Shown here piece after piece: positions 40,743 through 49,196 of a stretch of DNA of 64,000 nucleotides. The position numbers were made by a program, and so were the translations under genes. Under the pieces are notes generated by a model, which was given only the letters and a program-made list of their open reading frames with translations, did no database searches and was not told the origin of the DNA. Position 1 is the stretch's first letter, and every line of letters starts with the position of its first letter. The DNA is taken from NCBI RefSeq assembly GCF_014650495.1, contig NZ_BMVB01000010.1:1-64000 (forward strand), read 5' to 3'. The stretch is from Streptomyces cinnamoneus (GTDB lineage Bacteria > Actinomycetota > Actinomycetes > Streptomycetales > Streptomycetaceae).

Positions 40743-42497
40743 GTGGCGCGGGTGAGTGAGCAGCAGACCCGTTCTTCCCAGCAGTCCCTCCAGCACCGGT
40801 TCGACGGGCCTGAGGACGCCCCCGTCCTCGTCCTCGGCCCCGCGCTGGGCACGACGTGGCACATGTGGGACCGGCAGGTGCCCGAGCTGACCCGGCACTG
40901 GCGGGTCCTCCGCTTCGACCTGCCGGGCCACGGCGGCGCCCCGGCCGAGCCCGCCGCCACCGTCGGCGACCTCGCCGACCGGCTGCTGGCCACGCTCGAC
41001 GGGCTCGGCGTCGAGCGCTTCGGGTACGTGGGCTGCTGCGTCTCCGGTGCCGTCGGCACCGACCTGGCCCTGCGCCACCCGCACCGGCTCGCCTCCCTGG
41101 CCGTCGTCGGTTCCGCCGCGCACTTCGCCGTCGCCGACCGCTGGGGCCCGCGTGCCGCGGAGGTGCGCGCGAACGGGCTCGAACCGGTCGCCCTCTCCGC
41201 GCCCGAGCGCTGGTTCACGCCCGCGTTCGGCGGCGCGCAGCCCGCGATCGTGGACTGGGCCGTCCAAATGGTGCGCACGACCGACCTCCACAGCTACGCG
41301 GCGGCCTGCGAGGCCCTTGCCGCGTTCGACGCACGGGCGGAGCTGGGCCGGATCGGCGCCCCGACGCTGGTGATCGTCGGGTCCGACGACCAGGTGACGC
41401 CGGCCGCGGAGGCCCGGGTCCTGGTGGCGGGCATCCACGACGCCCGCCTGGCGGTGGTGCCGGCGGCGCGTCACCTGACGCCGGTGGAACAGCCCGCGGC
41501 CGTCACGGACCTGCTGGTCCGCCACTTCTCCGCGCCCTGGCAGCCGGCACCGGCCCCGGCCGGATTCGGAGCCCCGCCCGCGTCCTCGGCGGGCGCGGGC
41601 GCCGGCACGGGCCCAGCGGCTGGGGCCGCTGCCACGGCACCGGTTCCGGGGGCGGTGGGCGACGGGGTTTCCGTGCCGCAGCCGGCGGTCGTCGAGCCGT
41701 CGGCGGCAGCTGCGGACGCCGGGGAACCGGGCGGTGGTCCTCGCCCCGTTCCCGGGTTCGGGCCCGGCCCCGCCGTGGTGCCCGGTGCCGTCCCGGCCCC
41801 GGCGCCCGTCCCCGACCCGGCGACCGCGGGCGTACCTTCCGGCCCGGTCAGCCGAGAGAACGGCAACCCGTACGCAACGCCGAGCGCGACCCCGGGGGGC
41901 ACGGCCCCCGGCCACGGCACCGGTGCGGGCACCGCCACCGGGACCGGCACCGGAGTCGGCACCGGTACTGACACCAAGACCGGCACAGGGACCAGCACCA
42001 GCACCGGCACTGGCATAGGTGCGGGCACCGGCACCAGGACCGGGGCCGGGAGTGGCACCGGCATCGAAACCGGCACTGACACCGGAGCCAGGAAGGGGGC
42101 CGGCACAGGTGCCCCGTCGGCCGCGGAGGCCGACCCGTACGCCGCAGGTCTGCGCATCCGCGCCGAGGTGCTCGGCGGCGAGGACCGGTCGCGGGAGCGG
42201 ACCGGCTTCGGAGCCGCCTACGAAGACTTCGTCACCCGCATGACCTGGGGCGGGACCTGGGCGCGGCCCGGGCTGGACCGGCGCACCCGGTTCCTCCTCA
42301 CGCTCACTGCCCTCACCGCGGGCGGTCACCTCGACGAGCTGGCCGTGCACGTGCGGGCCGCCCTGAGCGCCGGCGTCACCGCCGACGAGATAGAGGAAAC
42401 GTTGCTGCACGCGGCGACGTACTGCGGGGTGCCGGCCGCCGGGGCGGCCATCTCGGTGGCCGCACGCGTCGTGGCCCAAGAGGCACCGGCTTCCTGA
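40743..42497 (+). CDS. pcaL: PcaD-PcaC fusion (3-oxoadipate enol-lactonase / carboxymuconolactone decarboxylase) with long repetitive linker
   Basis: A 584-aa two-domain protein. Residues 15-262 are an alpha/beta hydrolase with a PcaD-like layout: LVLGPALGTTWHMWDRQVPE, FDLPGHGGAP, the nucleophile elbow VGCCVSGAVG, VGSDDQVTP (acid) and ARHLTPVEQP (His). At the nucleophile position there is Cys99 where Ser is usual. Residues about 460-584 are a carboxymuconolactone decarboxylase domain (YEDFVTRMTWGGTWARPGLD, LAVHVRAALSAGVTADEIEE, LLHAATYCG). The fusion is known from Streptomyces as PcaL, in protocatechuate catabolism. Between them lies a linker of nearly 200 residues, first Pro/Ala, then Gly-Thr. 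No other pca gene is nearby. A GTG at 40752 is an alternative start. Confidence 0.82.
   Translation: MARVSEQQTRSSQQSLQHRFDGPEDAPVLVLGPALGTTWHMWDRQVPELTRHWRVLRFDLPGHGGAPAEPAATVGDLADRLLATLDGLGVERFGYVGCCVSGAVGTDLALRHPHRLASLAVVGSAAHFAVADRWGPRAAEVRANGLEPVALSAPERWFTPAFGGAQPAIVDWAVQMVRTTDLHSYAAACEALAAFDARAELGRIGAPTLVIVGSDDQVTPAAEARVLVAGIHDARLAVVPAARHLTPVEQPAAVTDLLVRHFSAPWQPAPAPAGFGAPPASSAGAGAGTGPAAGAAATAPVPGAVGDGVSVPQPAVVEPSAAAADAGEPGGGPRPVPGFGPGPAVVPGAVPAPAPVPDPATAGVPSGPVSRENGNPYATPSATPGGTAPGHGTGAGTATGTGTGVGTGTDTKTGTGTSTSTGTGIGAGTGTRTGAGSGTGIETGTDTGARKGAGTGAPSAAEADPYAAGLRIRAEVLGGEDRSRERTGFGAAYEDFVTRMTWGGTWARPGLDRRTRFLLTLTALTAGGHLDELAVHVRAALSAGVTADEIEETLLHAATYCGVPAAGAAISVAARVVAQEAPAS
41895..42110 (+). 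repeat. imperfect Gly-Thr-encoding repeat in the PcaDC linker
   Basis: A run of GGCACC/GGGACC-type hexamers with occasional substitutions encodes about 65 residues that are nearly all Gly and Thr (TGTGVGTGTDTKTGTGTSTS and so on). It stays in frame. The scatter of substituted residues (Asp, Lys, Arg, Ile, Glu) suggests an old expansion that has since mutated. Confidence 0.85.
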
Positions 42498-42514
42498 CCG
42501 AACCGCCCGGGTCT

Positions 42515-42845
42515 GGCCCCCGGGTCTGGCCCCCGGGTCCGGCCCCCCGGGTCCGGCCCCCCGGGTCCGGCCCCCGGGTCCGGCCCCCCGGCCGGTGCCC
42601 TGGGCCGGCCGTCCGGTCCGGCTCCGCCCAGGCCGGCTCCGCCCTGGCCGGCCTCCCCGGGTCCGGCCCCCGGGTCCGGCCAGCCGCCCCCGCCGCCCGC
42701 CCGGGTGACGCGCCCCCCCCGGGGCCGCCCCCCCCCGGGGCCGCCCCCCCCGGGGCCGCCCCCCCCCGGGGCCGCCCCCCCCCGGGGCCGCCCCCCCGGG
42801 GCCGCCCCCCCCGGGGCCGCCCCCCCCCGGGGCCGCCCCGCCCGT
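42515..42845. repeat. two C/G-only minisatellites in the gap before the MBL hydrolase
   Basis: 42515-42600 repeats a unit of about 16-17 bp, GGGTCCGGCCCCC with variants. 42712-42840 repeats GGGGCCGCCCCCCCC with a period near 17 and runs of 7-9 C. The gap 42498-42885 contains no gene that I can support; long open frames on both strands here are artefacts of the composition. Such sequence would form strong hairpins and G-rich structures on the minus strand. Confidence 0.85.
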
Positions 42846-42885
42846 CCCTTCCGGTCCTCCGGTCCGGCCGGTGCAAGATGGGGGG

Positions 42886-43530
42886 ATGAAGCTGATCAAG
42901 CAGAGTCACGCCTGTGTCCGTCTGGAGAAGGACGGCCGCACGCTCGTCATCGATCCCGGAGTTTTCAGCGAGGAGGACGCGGCCGTCGGTGCGGACGTCG
43001 TCCTCGTCACCCACGAGCACCCCGACCACTTCGACGAGGGCCGGCTGCGCGCCGGGCTGGAGGCCAACCCGGCCGCGGAGCTGTGGACCCTGCGCAGCGT
43101 CGCCGAGCGGGTTTCGGCGGCCTTCCCGGGGCGGGTGCACACGGTCGGTGAGGGCGACGCCTTCACGGCCGCGGGCTTCGACGTCCAGGTGCACGGGCAG
43201 CTGCACGCCGTGATCCACCCGGACATCCCGCGGATCACCAACGTCGGCTACTTCGTGGACGGTTCGGTCTTCCACCCCGGCGACGCCCTGACCCTCCCGG
43301 GGCAGCCGGTCGACACGCTGATGGTGCCGGTCATGGCGCCCTGGAACAAGGTCGCCGAGGTCATCGACTACCTCCGCGAGGTCGGGCCGCGGCGGGCGAT
43401 CGACATCCACGACGCGCTGCTCACGGACCTCGCCCGGCCGGTCTACGACCGGATGCTGGGCCCGGACGGGCCGGGCGCCGGCGGCACCGAGCACACGCGC
43501 ATGGTCACCGGTCAGAGCATCGAGCTCTGA
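42886..43530 (+). CDS. MBL-fold metal-dependent hydrolase
   Basis: A 214-aa metallo-beta-lactamase-fold protein of the UlaG/YtnP-like lactamase_B_3 type. Metal ligands are in VTHEHPDHFD (HxHxDH, His43/45/Asp47/His48); further sites are HGQLHAVIHP, FHPGDALTLP (Asp) and IDIHDALLTD (His). Substrate unknown. ATG 42886 (MKLIKQSHAC) is preceded by a GGGGGG run at short distance. It stands 30 bp upstream of xthA and may be co-transcribed. Confidence 0.88.
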   Translation: MKLIKQSHACVRLEKDGRTLVIDPGVFSEEDAAVGADVVLVTHEHPDHFDEGRLRAGLEANPAAELWTLRSVAERVSAAFPGRVHTVGEGDAFTAAGFDVQVHGQLHAVIHPDIPRITNVGYFVDGSVFHPGDALTLPGQPVDTLMVPVMAPWNKVAEVIDYLREVGPRRAIDIHDALLTDLARPVYDRMLGPDGPGAGGTEHTRMVTGQSIEL

Positions 43531-43559
43531 CTGTCGGACCCTCCCGTTAGGGTGGCTGC

Positions 43560-44339
43560 ATGCGCATCGCCACCTGGAACGTGAACTCGATCACCGCCCG
43601 TCTCCCGAGGCTGCTGGCCTGGCTGGAGAGCAGCGGCACGGATGTGCTGTGCGTCCAGGAGACCAAGTGCACGGCCGAGCAGTTCCCCGCCGACGCCCTG
43701 CGCGAGCTGGGCTACGAGTCGGCGGTCCACGCCACCGGCCGGTGGAACGGCGTGGCCCTGGTCTCCCGGGTCGGCCTGGAGAACGTCGTCCACGGCCTGC
43801 CCGGCGGCCCCGCCTACGAGGACGCGCAGGAGCCGCGGGCCGTGTCCGCGGACTGCGGCCCCGTGCGTCTGTGGTCGGTCTACGTGCCCAACGGCCGCGA
43901 GGTCGGCCACGCCCACTACACGTACAAGCTCCACTGGCTGGAGACGCTGCGTGACGTGGTCGCCGCCGACGCGGCGGGGGAGCGGCCGTTCGCGGTCCTC
44001 GGCGACTTCAACATCGCCCCCACCGACGCGGACGTCTTCGACCCCGCCGTCTTCGAGGGCGCCACGCACGTCACGCCCGCCGAGCGTGCCGCCCTCGCGG
44101 CGCTGCGCGACGCCGGGCTGTCCGACGTCGTCCCCCGTCCGCTGAAGTACGACCAGCCGTACACCTACTGGGACTACCGTCAGCTCTGCTTCCCGAAGAA
44201 CAAGGGCATGCGCATCGACCTGGTCTACGGCAACGCCCCCTTCGCCGCCGCCGCGAAGGACGCGTACGTGGACCGCGAGGAGCGCAAGGGCAAGGGCGCC
44301 TCGGACCACGCCCCGGTGGTCGTCGACCTCGACGTCTGA
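43560..44339 (+). CDS. xthA: exodeoxyribonuclease III
   Basis: A 259-aa ExoIII/AP endonuclease that cleaves the DNA backbone 5' of abasic sites in base-excision repair. Motifs are TWNVNSITARLPRLLAWLES (Asn7), CVQETKC (metal Glu35), SVYVPNGREVGHAHYTYKLH, LGDFNIAP (Asp/Asn), and the C-terminal ASDHAPVVVDLDV (catalytic His). Length is normal. Converges on the pyrimidine operon with about 30 bp between. Confidence 0.95.
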   Translation: MRIATWNVNSITARLPRLLAWLESSGTDVLCVQETKCTAEQFPADALRELGYESAVHATGRWNGVALVSRVGLENVVHGLPGGPAYEDAQEPRAVSADCGPVRLWSVYVPNGREVGHAHYTYKLHWLETLRDVVAADAAGERPFAVLGDFNIAPTDADVFDPAVFEGATHVTPAERAALAALRDAGLSDVVPRPLKYDQPYTYWDYRQLCFPKNKGMRIDLVYGNAPFAAAAKDAYVDREERKGKGASDHAPVVVDLDV

Positions 44340-44370
44340 GCAGCAGAGCAACGGTCCACGAGCGCGTCGG

Positions 44371-45369
44371 TCAGCCGAGTGCCGGGATGACGTCCTTGCC
44401 GTAGGCGTCGATGGTGGCCTCCTTCGCATCGTGCATCGCATAGACGGCGAACTGGTCCACGCCCAGGTCGCGCAGGTGCTCCAGCCGTTCCCGGTGCGCC
44501 GCGACGGGGCCCAGGAGGCAGAAGCGGTCCACGATCGCGTCGGGCACGAAGTCGGTGGAGGGGTTCCCGGCGCGCCCGTGGTGGCTGTAGTCGTAGCCGT
44601 GGCGCTGCTCGATGTAGGCGGTGAGCTCCTCGGGGACCAGCCCCGAGTGCGCGCCGTAGCGGGCGACGAGGTCGGCGACGTGGTTGCCGACCATGCCGCC
44701 GAACCAGCGGCACTGTTCGCGCGCGTGCGCGAGGTCGTCGCCGACGTAGGCCGGTGCGGCGACGCAGATCGTCACGGAGGACGGGTCGCGGCCCGCCTCG
44801 GCGGCCGCGGTGCGGACGGCCTTGATCATCCACTCCGTCAGGAACGGGTCGGCGAGCTGCAGGATGAAGCCGTCGGCCTCCCGCCCGGCCAGGGCCAGGG
44901 CCTTCGGACCGTAGGCGGCCATCCACACGGGCAGTCTGCCCTCGCGGACCCAGGGCAGCCGCAGCAGGGTGCCGTCTATGTCGGTCTCGCGGCCCTCGGC
45001 GAGGTCGCGGATGACGCGGACGGCCTCGCTGAGCGTGGCGAGGGTGGTGGGCTTGCGGCCGGCGACCCGCATCGCCGAGTCGCCGCGGCCGATGCCGCAC
45101 ACCGTGCGGTTGCCGTACATGTCGTTGAGGGTGGCGAAGGTGGAGGCGGTCACTTCCGGGCTGCGGGTGGAGGGGTTGGTGACCATGGGGCCGACGACGA
45201 GGCGTTCGGTGTGTTCCAGGATGCGGCTGTGGATGACGAAGGGTTCCTGCCACAGCACGACGGAGTCGAACGTCCAGCCGTAGCGGAAGCCGGCGCCCTC
45301 GGCGCGGCGCATGAGGTCGATGACGGCGGTGGCGGGCGGGTCGGTCTGGAGGACGAGGCCGAAGTCCAC
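44371..45369 (-). CDS. LLM-class flavin/F420-dependent oxidoreductase
   Basis: A 332-aa luciferase-like barrel: MDFGLVLQTDPPATAVIDLM, WTFDSVVLWQEPFVIHSRIL, VVGPMVTNPSTRSPEVTAST, TVCGIGRGDSAMRVAGRKP and LPVWMAAYGPKALALAGREA. F420-dependent subfamilies in actinomycetes look like this, and members of a TIGR-defined group sit beside dihydropyrimidinase genes. It is the last gene of the operon 48971 to 44371. It might supply or remove reducing equivalents on a pyrimidine-derived compound; that is inference. Confidence 0.85.
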   Translation of the reverse strand: MDFGLVLQTDPPATAVIDLMRRAEGAGFRYGWTFDSVVLWQEPFVIHSRILEHTERLVVGPMVTNPSTRSPEVTASTFATLNDMYGNRTVCGIGRGDSAMRVAGRKPTTLATLSEAVRVIRDLAEGRETDIDGTLLRLPWVREGRLPVWMAAYGPKALALAGREADGFILQLADPFLTEWMIKAVRTAAAEAGRDPSSVTICVAAPAYVGDDLAHAREQCRWFGGMVGNHVADLVARYGAHSGLVPEELTAYIEQRHGYDYSHHGRAGNPSTDFVPDAIVDRFCLLGPVAAHRERLEHLRDLGVDQFAVYAMHDAKEATIDAYGKDVIPALG

Positions 45370-45391
45370 GGTGCGGGGTGCTCCTTACGCG

Positions 45392-46792
45392 TTACGTGAG
45401 GTACTGGCAGGTGGAGCGGGGCAGGTAGTGGCCGTGTCCGGCCCGTCCGGTGAACCGCCGCCGGTCGATGACGGTGACGCCGCGGCAGAGCACGGTCTCG
45501 ACCTGCCCGGTGATCTCCTTGCCCTCGTAGGCCGAGTAGTCGACGTTCATGTGGTGGGTGGCGGCGGAGAGCGTCTGCCGGGCGTGCGGGTCGTAGACGA
45601 CGACGTCGGCGTCGCTGCCCGGGGCGATGGTGCCCTTGCGCGGGGCGAGGCCGAACATCCGGGCGGGGGCGGCGCAGGCGATCTCGATCCAGCGGCGGCG
45701 GGAGATGTGCCCGTCGACGACGGCCTGGTGGAGGAGGTCCATGCGGTTCTCGACGCCCGGCAGGCCGTTGGGGATCTTCGAGAAGTCGCCGCGGCCGAGC
45801 TCCTTCTGGCCGGCGAAGCAGAACGGGCAGTGGTCGGTGGAGACGACCTGCAGGTCGTCGGTGCGCAGCCCGCGCCAGAGGGCGGCCTGGTGCTCGCGGG
45901 GGCGCAGCGGGGTCGAGCAGACGTACTTGGCGCCCTCGAAGCCGGGCTCGGCGAGGTTGTCGGTGGACAGGAACAGGTACTGGGGGCACGTCTCGCCGAA
46001 GACCGGCAGCCCCGCGTGGCGTGCCCGGGCCAGCTCGGCGACGGCCTCCTGGGCCGAGACGTGCACGACGTACAGGGGGCTGCCGGCGACGCGGGCGAGC
46101 TGGATGGCGCGGTGGGTGGCCTCGGCTTCCAGCAGGGCCCTGCGGACCTCGCCGTGGTGGCGGGGGTCGGTCTTCCCGGCGGCGAGGGCCTGTTCGACCA
46201 GGACGTCGATGGCGATGCCGTTCTCGGCGTGCATCATGATCAGGCCGCCGTTGTCCGCGGCCCGCTGCATGGCGCGCAGGATCTGCCCGTCGTCGCTGTA
46301 GAAGACGCCCGGGTAGGCCATGAAGAGCTTGAACGACGTGCAGCCCTCCGCCACCAGGTGGTCCATCTCCTTCAGCGAACCCTCGTTGACGTCGGAGAGG
46401 ATCATGTGGAAGGCGTAGTCGATCGCGCACCGGCCCTCGGCCTTGGCGTGCCAGGTGTCGAGCCCCTCGCGCAGGGCCTGCCCCCGTGTCTGGACGGCGA
46501 AGTCGACGATGGTGGTGGTGCCGCCCCAGGCCGCGGCCCGCGTGCCCGTCTCGAAGGTGTCCGAGGAGGACGTGCCGCCGAAGGGGAGCTCGAAGTGGGT
46601 GTGGGCGTCGACGCCGCCGGGGACGACGTACTTCCCCGTCGCGTCGATCGTGTGCTCGGCGGTCCAGCCCCGTGCGCAGGAGCTGTCGGAGGCGGCGAGG
46701 GCGGCGATGGTGCCGTCCTCGACGAGGACGTCGGCGTGCATCTCCTCGGCGGCCGTGACGACGAGCCCGCCCTTGATGATCGTTCTGGTCAC
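45392..46792 (-). CDS. hydA: dihydropyrimidinase
   Basis: A 466-aa cyclic amidohydrolase that opens 5,6-dihydrouracil or dihydrothymine to the N-carbamoyl-beta-amino acid. Metal ligands are His64 and His66 (VDAHTHFELPFGGTSSSD), carboxylated Lys155 (TSFKLFMAYPG), MMHAENG (His), YVVHVSAQEA (His) and STDHCPFCFA (Asp). GTG 46792 overlaps the stop of the aminotransferase gene. A hydantoinase activity is the alternative, but the neighbouring ureidopropionase supports pyrimidine degradation. Confidence 0.92.
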   Translation of the reverse strand: MTRTIIKGGLVVTAAEEMHADVLVEDGTIAALAASDSSCARGWTAEHTIDATGKYVVPGGVDAHTHFELPFGGTSSSDTFETGTRAAAWGGTTTIVDFAVQTRGQALREGLDTWHAKAEGRCAIDYAFHMILSDVNEGSLKEMDHLVAEGCTSFKLFMAYPGVFYSDDGQILRAMQRAADNGGLIMMHAENGIAIDVLVEQALAAGKTDPRHHGEVRRALLEAEATHRAIQLARVAGSPLYVVHVSAQEAVAELARARHAGLPVFGETCPQYLFLSTDNLAEPGFEGAKYVCSTPLRPREHQAALWRGLRTDDLQVVSTDHCPFCFAGQKELGRGDFSKIPNGLPGVENRMDLLHQAVVDGHISRRRWIEIACAAPARMFGLAPRKGTIAPGSDADVVVYDPHARQTLSAATHHMNVDYSAYEGKEITGQVETVLCRGVTVIDRRRFTGRAGHGHYLPRSTCQYLT

Positions 46793-48132
46793 GGCAGCTC
46801 CTTCGGGTCGACGGCCGGGTCGACGGCCGGCTCGACGTCGTGCTGCACCGCGCGCAGGGCGGTCGCGAGGGCGGCGGCGCCCTCCTCGGCCTCGGCGACG
46901 GTGAGGGTCAGGGGCGGGGCGATGCGCAGGACGTTTGCCTCGCGGCCGCCCCTGCCGACCAGCAGGCCCTGCTCACGGGTGTGTTCGAGGGCGAGTGCGG
47001 CGGCCTCCGGTGAGGGCGAGCCGTCGGGTCCGGCGAGCTCGATGCCGATCATCAGGCCGCGGCCGCGCACCTCGCGGACGACGGGCAGGCCGGCGGTGAC
47101 GGCGCGCAGCCGTTCGATGAGGAGGCCGCCGACGCGGCGGGCGTTGCCCTGGAGGTCGTGCTCCAGCAGGTAGGTGAGGTTGGCGAGGCCGGCCGCCGTG
47201 GTGACGGGGCTGCCGCCGAAGGTGGAGATGGAGTTGGCGTCGAGGCAGTTCATGACCTCGGCCCGGGCGACGACGCCGCCGAGGGACATGCCGTTGCCGA
47301 TGCCCTTGGCGAAGGTGAGCAGGTCCGGCGGGCCGCTCGCGGCGTGTGCCTGCCAGCCCCAGAAGTGCTCGCCGGTACGGCCCCAGCCCGTCTGCACCTC
47401 GTCGCTGATCCACAGGATGCCGTGCTCGTCCAGCACCTCGCGGAAGGCGGCGTAGAGCCCGTCGGGCGGCGAGGTGAAGCCGCCGACGCCCTGCACCGGT
47501 TCGGCGATCAGGGCGGCGACGTCGCGGCGCGTCTGGCCGAGCACGTCGCGCAGGTCGGCGACGCAGGCGTCGATGAACTGCCCGTCCGTCAGCCCGGCGT
47601 AGGGGCCGCTGGTGCGGACGCAGCCGTGCACGTACAGCGTCTGCAGCGGCGAGAGGCTGGTCGGCGACCAGGCGGCGTTGCCGGTGACGGCGACGGTGGA
47701 GAAGGAACGGCCGTGGTAGCCGTTGCGCATGGCCAGGATCTGGTTCGAGCGCCGGAAGGACGTGGCCAGCAGCAGGGCCGCGTCGTTGGCCTCGGTGCCG
47801 GAGGTGGTGAAGAAGACCCGGGCGTCCGGGATGCCGGACAGGGCCGCGATGCGCTCGGCCAGCTCGACCATGTGACGGTCGAGGTAGAGCGTCGAGGTGT
47901 GCAGGATGCGCCCCGCCTGCTCGGCGACGGCCTTGGTGACCTCGGGCAGGGCGTGCGCGGTCATGGTGGTGAGGACGCCGCCGTAGAAGTCGAGGTAGCG
48001 CCGCCCCTCGGCGTCCCAGACGTAGCGCCCCTCGCCGTGGCTGAGCTGCAGGGGCTCGCGGTAGTAGAGGGAGAGCCACTCGGGCATGACGGCCCGGTGC
48101 CGGGCGTGCAGCGAGGGCTGGGGCGCGGTCAC
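46789..48132 (-). CDS. class III aminotransferase (beta-alanine/3-aminoisobutyrate type)
   Basis: A 447-aa fold-type I PLP aminotransferase. Asp244 (WISDEVQTGWGRTG) and the Schiff-base Lys276 (LLTFAKGIGNGMSLGG) are visible, with FTTSGTEANDAALLLA and MRNGYHGRSFSTVAVTG. The sequence resembles AGXT2/PydD-like beta-alanine or (R)-3-aminoisobutyrate:pyruvate transaminases, which take the product of ureidopropionase to malonate or methylmalonate semialdehyde. GTG 48132 overlaps the stop of the upstream gene and its stop overlaps hydA. Confidence 0.9.
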   Translation of the reverse strand: MTAPQPSLHARHRAVMPEWLSLYYREPLQLSHGEGRYVWDAEGRRYLDFYGGVLTTMTAHALPEVTKAVAEQAGRILHTSTLYLDRHMVELAERIAALSGIPDARVFFTTSGTEANDAALLLATSFRRSNQILAMRNGYHGRSFSTVAVTGNAAWSPTSLSPLQTLYVHGCVRTSGPYAGLTDGQFIDACVADLRDVLGQTRRDVAALIAEPVQGVGGFTSPPDGLYAAFREVLDEHGILWISDEVQTGWGRTGEHFWGWQAHAASGPPDLLTFAKGIGNGMSLGGVVARAEVMNCLDANSISTFGGSPVTTAAGLANLTYLLEHDLQGNARRVGGLLIERLRAVTAGLPVVREVRGRGLMIGIELAGPDGSPSPEAAALALEHTREQGLLVGRGGREANVLRIAPPLTLTVAEAEEGAAALATALRAVQHDVEPAVDPAVDPKELP

Positions 48133-48971
48133 GGCTGCACCAGCCCGTCGTACGCGTCGGGCCTGCGGTCGCGGTAGAACGCCCACTGCCGGCGCACCTC
48201 GTCGATGAGGTCGAAGTCCAGGTCGCGGACGAGGAGTTCCTCCTTGGTGTCGCTGGCCGGGTCGCCGACGAAGCGGCCGCGCGGGTCGACGAAGTACGAC
48301 GTGCCGTAGAAGTCGTTGTCGCCGTACTCCTCCCGGCCGATGCGGTTGATCGCCGCGATGAAGTACTCGTTGGCGACGGCCGCGGCCGGCTGCTCCAGCT
48401 GCCACAGGTGGGAGGAGAGGCTGCGGGAGGTGGCGGAGGGGTTGTAGACGAGCTGGGCCCCGGCCAGGCCCAGCGAGCGCCAGCCCTCGGGGAAGTGGCG
48501 GTCGTAGCAGATGTAGACGCCGACCTTGCCGACGGCCGTGTCGAAGACGGGCCAGCCGAGGTTGCCGGGCTTGAAGTAGAACTTCTCCCAGAAGCCCTTG
48601 AGCTGCGGGATGTGGTGCTTGCGGTACTTGCCGAGGTAGCGCCCGTCGGCGTCGATGACCGCGGCGGTGTTGTAGTAGAAGCCCGACTGCTCGGCCTCGA
48701 AGACCGGTACGACGATCACCATGCCGGTCTCGCGGGCCAGGTCCTGCATCCGGCGGACGGTCGGCCCGTCCGGGACGGGCTCGGCCCAGCGGTAGTGCTC
48801 GTCCTCCTGCACCTGGCAGAAGTAAGGGGCGTTGAAGACTTCCTGAAAACCGATCACCTTGGCGCCCTGCGCGGCGGCGGCGCGGGCGTGCTCCTCGTGC
48901 TTGGCGATCATCGACTCGGTATCGCCGGTCCAGGTCGCCTGGACCAGTGCGGCGCGGACAACGTTGGCCAT
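48129..48971 (-). CDS. beta-ureidopropionase (nitrilase superfamily)
   Basis: A 280-aa carbon-nitrogen hydrolase. The catalytic triad is Glu44 (GFQEVFNAPYF), Lys118 (GKYRKHHIPQ) and Cys155 (VYICYDRHFPEGWR). The family-typical NPSATSRSLSSHLWQLEQPA and RFVGDPASDTKEELLVRDLD follow. It hydrolyses N-carbamoyl-beta-alanine to beta-alanine, CO2 and NH3. First gene of the four-gene operon. ATG 48971 has GGAG at about 7 nt. Confidence 0.92.
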   Translation of the reverse strand: MANVVRAALVQATWTGDTESMIAKHEEHARAAAAQGAKVIGFQEVFNAPYFCQVQEDEHYRWAEPVPDGPTVRRMQDLARETGMVIVVPVFEAEQSGFYYNTAAVIDADGRYLGKYRKHHIPQLKGFWEKFYFKPGNLGWPVFDTAVGKVGVYICYDRHFPEGWRSLGLAGAQLVYNPSATSRSLSSHLWQLEQPAAAVANEYFIAAINRIGREEYGDNDFYGTSYFVDPRGRFVGDPASDTKEELLVRDLDFDLIDEVRRQWAFYRDRRPDAYDGLVQP

Positions 48972-49196
48972 GAGCTGCTCCTATGCCAGGGGCTTCCACC
49001 AGGCTGACACGCGAAGATCCGTGTGTGCATGCGACCGTAGGTGCCGTCACTCCGCGTGGCAAGACCATCGCACCACGTCCCGGGAAAAGCCGTCGCGTGC
49101 ACGCGCCGGGTCCGCCCGCGGCGAGCGTCCGCACCCCGCGGGCGGGCAGGGGCACCAGGCCCTCGTGCCCTGCACGCCCGCGGGGCCGGCCGGCCG
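48972..49196. other. upstream region of the pyrimidine operon
   Basis: 225 bp without a gene. The only structure I see is the short palindrome GCGTGCACGC near 49094 and a related TGTGTGCATGCGA around 49022. No clear -10/-35 pair. The gamma-glutamyltransferase gene ends at 49197 on the same strand. Confidence 0.4.

Noticed and set aside
40743..42497. Evidence of a protocatechuate (pca) operon
   Set aside because: Only the fused PcaDC is present; no pcaGH, pcaB, pcaIJ or pcaF gene is adjacent.
42376..43494. 372-aa ORF on the minus strand across the C/G repeats
   Set aside because: It is antisense to the PcaC domain and the MBL hydrolase and consists mainly of repeat translation.
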